The notes under the pieces were generated by a model. That model saw nothing but the letters and a program-made list of their open reading frames with translations. It made no database searches and had not been told where the DNA came from. 64,000 bases of DNA from Hahella sp. (GTDB taxonomy: Bacteria > Pseudomonadota > Gammaproteobacteria > Pseudomonadales > Oleiphilaceae): assembly GCA_028280065.1 (NCBI GenBank), contig JANQMN010000040.1, positions 1 through 64,000 on the forward strand. Reading direction: 5' to 3'. This document shows positions 63,357-64,000 of the stretch, one piece after another; position 1 is the first letter of the stretch; each line of letters opens with the position of its first letter. The position numbers and the translations under genes are program-made.

Positions 63357-63913
63357 GGTCAGCAACCAGGTATGATCTTTACAGAGAGTTGGAACAGTTG
63401 CCGGAATCATTGATTGGTGAAGTCCTCAACGGTCAGCTGTATGCTCATCCCCGCCCAAGCGGACGGCATGTCTCTGTCGCCACCAATCTTAGCATCGATA
63501 TCGGTAGTCCCTATCAAAGAGGACGGGGAGGACCCGGTGGTTGGCGAATTCTTGTTGAGCCGGAGGTGCATTTGACTTTGGATACTGAAGTAGTCGTAAC
63601 AGACGTTGCCGGCTGGCGAAAAGAAAGACTGCCCACGATTCCTGACGGCCACAAATTTACGGTAATTCCCGATTGGATATGTGAGATATTTTCACCGTCC
63701 ACCGAGACGATTGATAAAGAGATAAAAATGCCGCTATATGCTGATTATGGGGTTCAGTACCTATGGCTTATCCACCCCGTTAAGAAGCAACTCGATGCTT
63801 TCAAATTAGTTGGCAATGAATGGTTGTCTCAAGGTAGGTTTAACACTGATGCGATAGTCCGCATCGAACCGTTTGATGATATTGAAATAAATCTTAATGA
63901 GTTAATGGAGTAG
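63353..63913 (+). CDS. Uma2-family (DUF820) PD-(D/E)XK nuclease-like protein
   Basis: The 186-residue protein has the Uma2 pattern: 'LIGEVLNGQLYAHPRPSGRHVSVATNLSIDIGSPY', 'GWRILVEPEVHLTLDTEVVVTDVAGWRKERLP', 'PDWICEIFSPSTETIDKEIKMPLYADYGVQYLWLIHP'. The acidic residues in the second block and E-x-F/L-S-P-S with the following K fit the restriction-endonuclease-like core. Such genes are very common in cyanobacteria and scattered elsewhere; their function is not established and they are often called putative endonucleases. It is coupled by ATGA to a 48-codon ORF and lies beside a possible transposon end. Confidence 0.85.
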   Translation: MRSATRYDLYRELEQLPESLIGEVLNGQLYAHPRPSGRHVSVATNLSIDIGSPYQRGRGGPGGWRILVEPEVHLTLDTEVVVTDVAGWRKERLPTIPDGHKFTVIPDWICEIFSPSTETIDKEIKMPLYADYGVQYLWLIHPVKKQLDAFKLVGNEWLSQGRFNTDAIVRIEPFDDIEINLNELME

Positions 63914-63958
63914 ATGAATATCGGAATCAACGGGGGCTACTAATTAAACATTGATAAA

Positions 63959-63976
63959 CCCCCAGCTATGCTGGGG
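63959..63976. repeat. Hairpin near the right edge, possible IS200/IS605-type end
   Basis: CCCCAGC (63960-63966), loop TAT, GCTGGGG (63970-63976): a perfect 7 bp stem with a 3 base loop, within AAACCCCCAGC. Subterminal hairpins of this kind mark ends of IS200/IS605-type elements. No T-run follows, so a terminator for the Uma2 gene is less likely. The window ends before any transposase could be seen. Confidence 0.35.
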
Positions 63977-64000
63977 TGGCTCGCATAGGTTTCACCGTGA

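Overview
This is a stretch of a free-living, probably marine or aquatic gammaproteobacterial chromosome. The evidence is the RND pump, PstS-like/porin/chemoreceptor group, many c-di-GMP and phosphorelay proteins, several orphan solute-binding proteins, moderate GC (my estimate by eye, mid-40s percent) and Shine-Dalgarno starts. I cannot name the genus. No rRNA, tRNA, CRISPR array or prophage structural gene was seen.

Region by region. 1-0.6 kb: the tip of an IS3-family insertion sequence that has cut off the 5' part of a REP-associated (Y1) transposase gene. 0.7-6.4 kb: a TetR-controlled RND efflux operon with duplicated operators, then two small unknown genes. 6.9-16.3 kb: a phosphorelay and c-di-GMP cluster made of a receiver/PAS/pseudo-kinase whose phospho-acceptor His is Tyr, a REC-EAL phosphodiesterase, a receiver with an unknown output, a BarA-like HK-REC-HPt kinase and a CSS-motif EAL protein. 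16.4-24.5 kb: a TolB-like/TPR regulator, a nitronate monooxygenase, an HD plus nucleotidyltransferase pair, two tandem secreted paralogs and a membrane protein. 24.8-31.8 kb: PstS-like protein and porin divergent from a chemoreceptor, a solute-binding protein, and a PLP aminotransferase divergent from an AraC regulator.

31.9-39.3 kb is the least ordinary part. A 747-residue unknown protein and a 1485-residue secreted multidomain protein (two discoidin-like repeats, two beta-helices, a possible SGNH-like end) diverge from a 670 bp intergenic region holding a nearly contiguous chain of hairpins bounded by inverted and direct repeats. The secreted gene ends exactly where a truncated lysR remnant begins.

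39.3-45.3 kb is decaying accessory DNA: a frameshifted lysR piece, an AraC regulator, a solute-binding gene with an in-frame stop and internal deletion, a second copy of the araC/solute-binding intergenic region, an aldo/keto reductase with its middle deleted, and intact Rrf2, flavin reductase, SnoaL-like and NmrA-like genes. 45.3-50.7 kb: an orphan solute-binding protein, a sugar-binding protein and a GH65 disaccharide phosphorylase, the last two sharing a palindromic LacI-type operator, plus a hemerythrin tail fragment.

50.7-55.8 kb is a second phosphorelay group: hybrid kinase, split GAF-kinase/receiver/HPt operon, and an OmpR-type regulator. 56.3-61.6 kb: a TetR-haloalkane dehalogenase pair with matching operators, two alpha/beta hydrolases and a 2OG-Fe(II) oxygenase. 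62.0-64.0 kb: a BRCT/MerR-like/TPR fusion, a short ORF coupled to a Uma2-family gene, and a hairpin that may be the end of another transposable element.

Functionally, two phosphorelay clusters could feed c-di-GMP turnover and transcription. The rest is mostly scavenging, transport and detoxification genes, many paired with their own regulator and a visible operator. All family names come from reading the translations; no database search was run.
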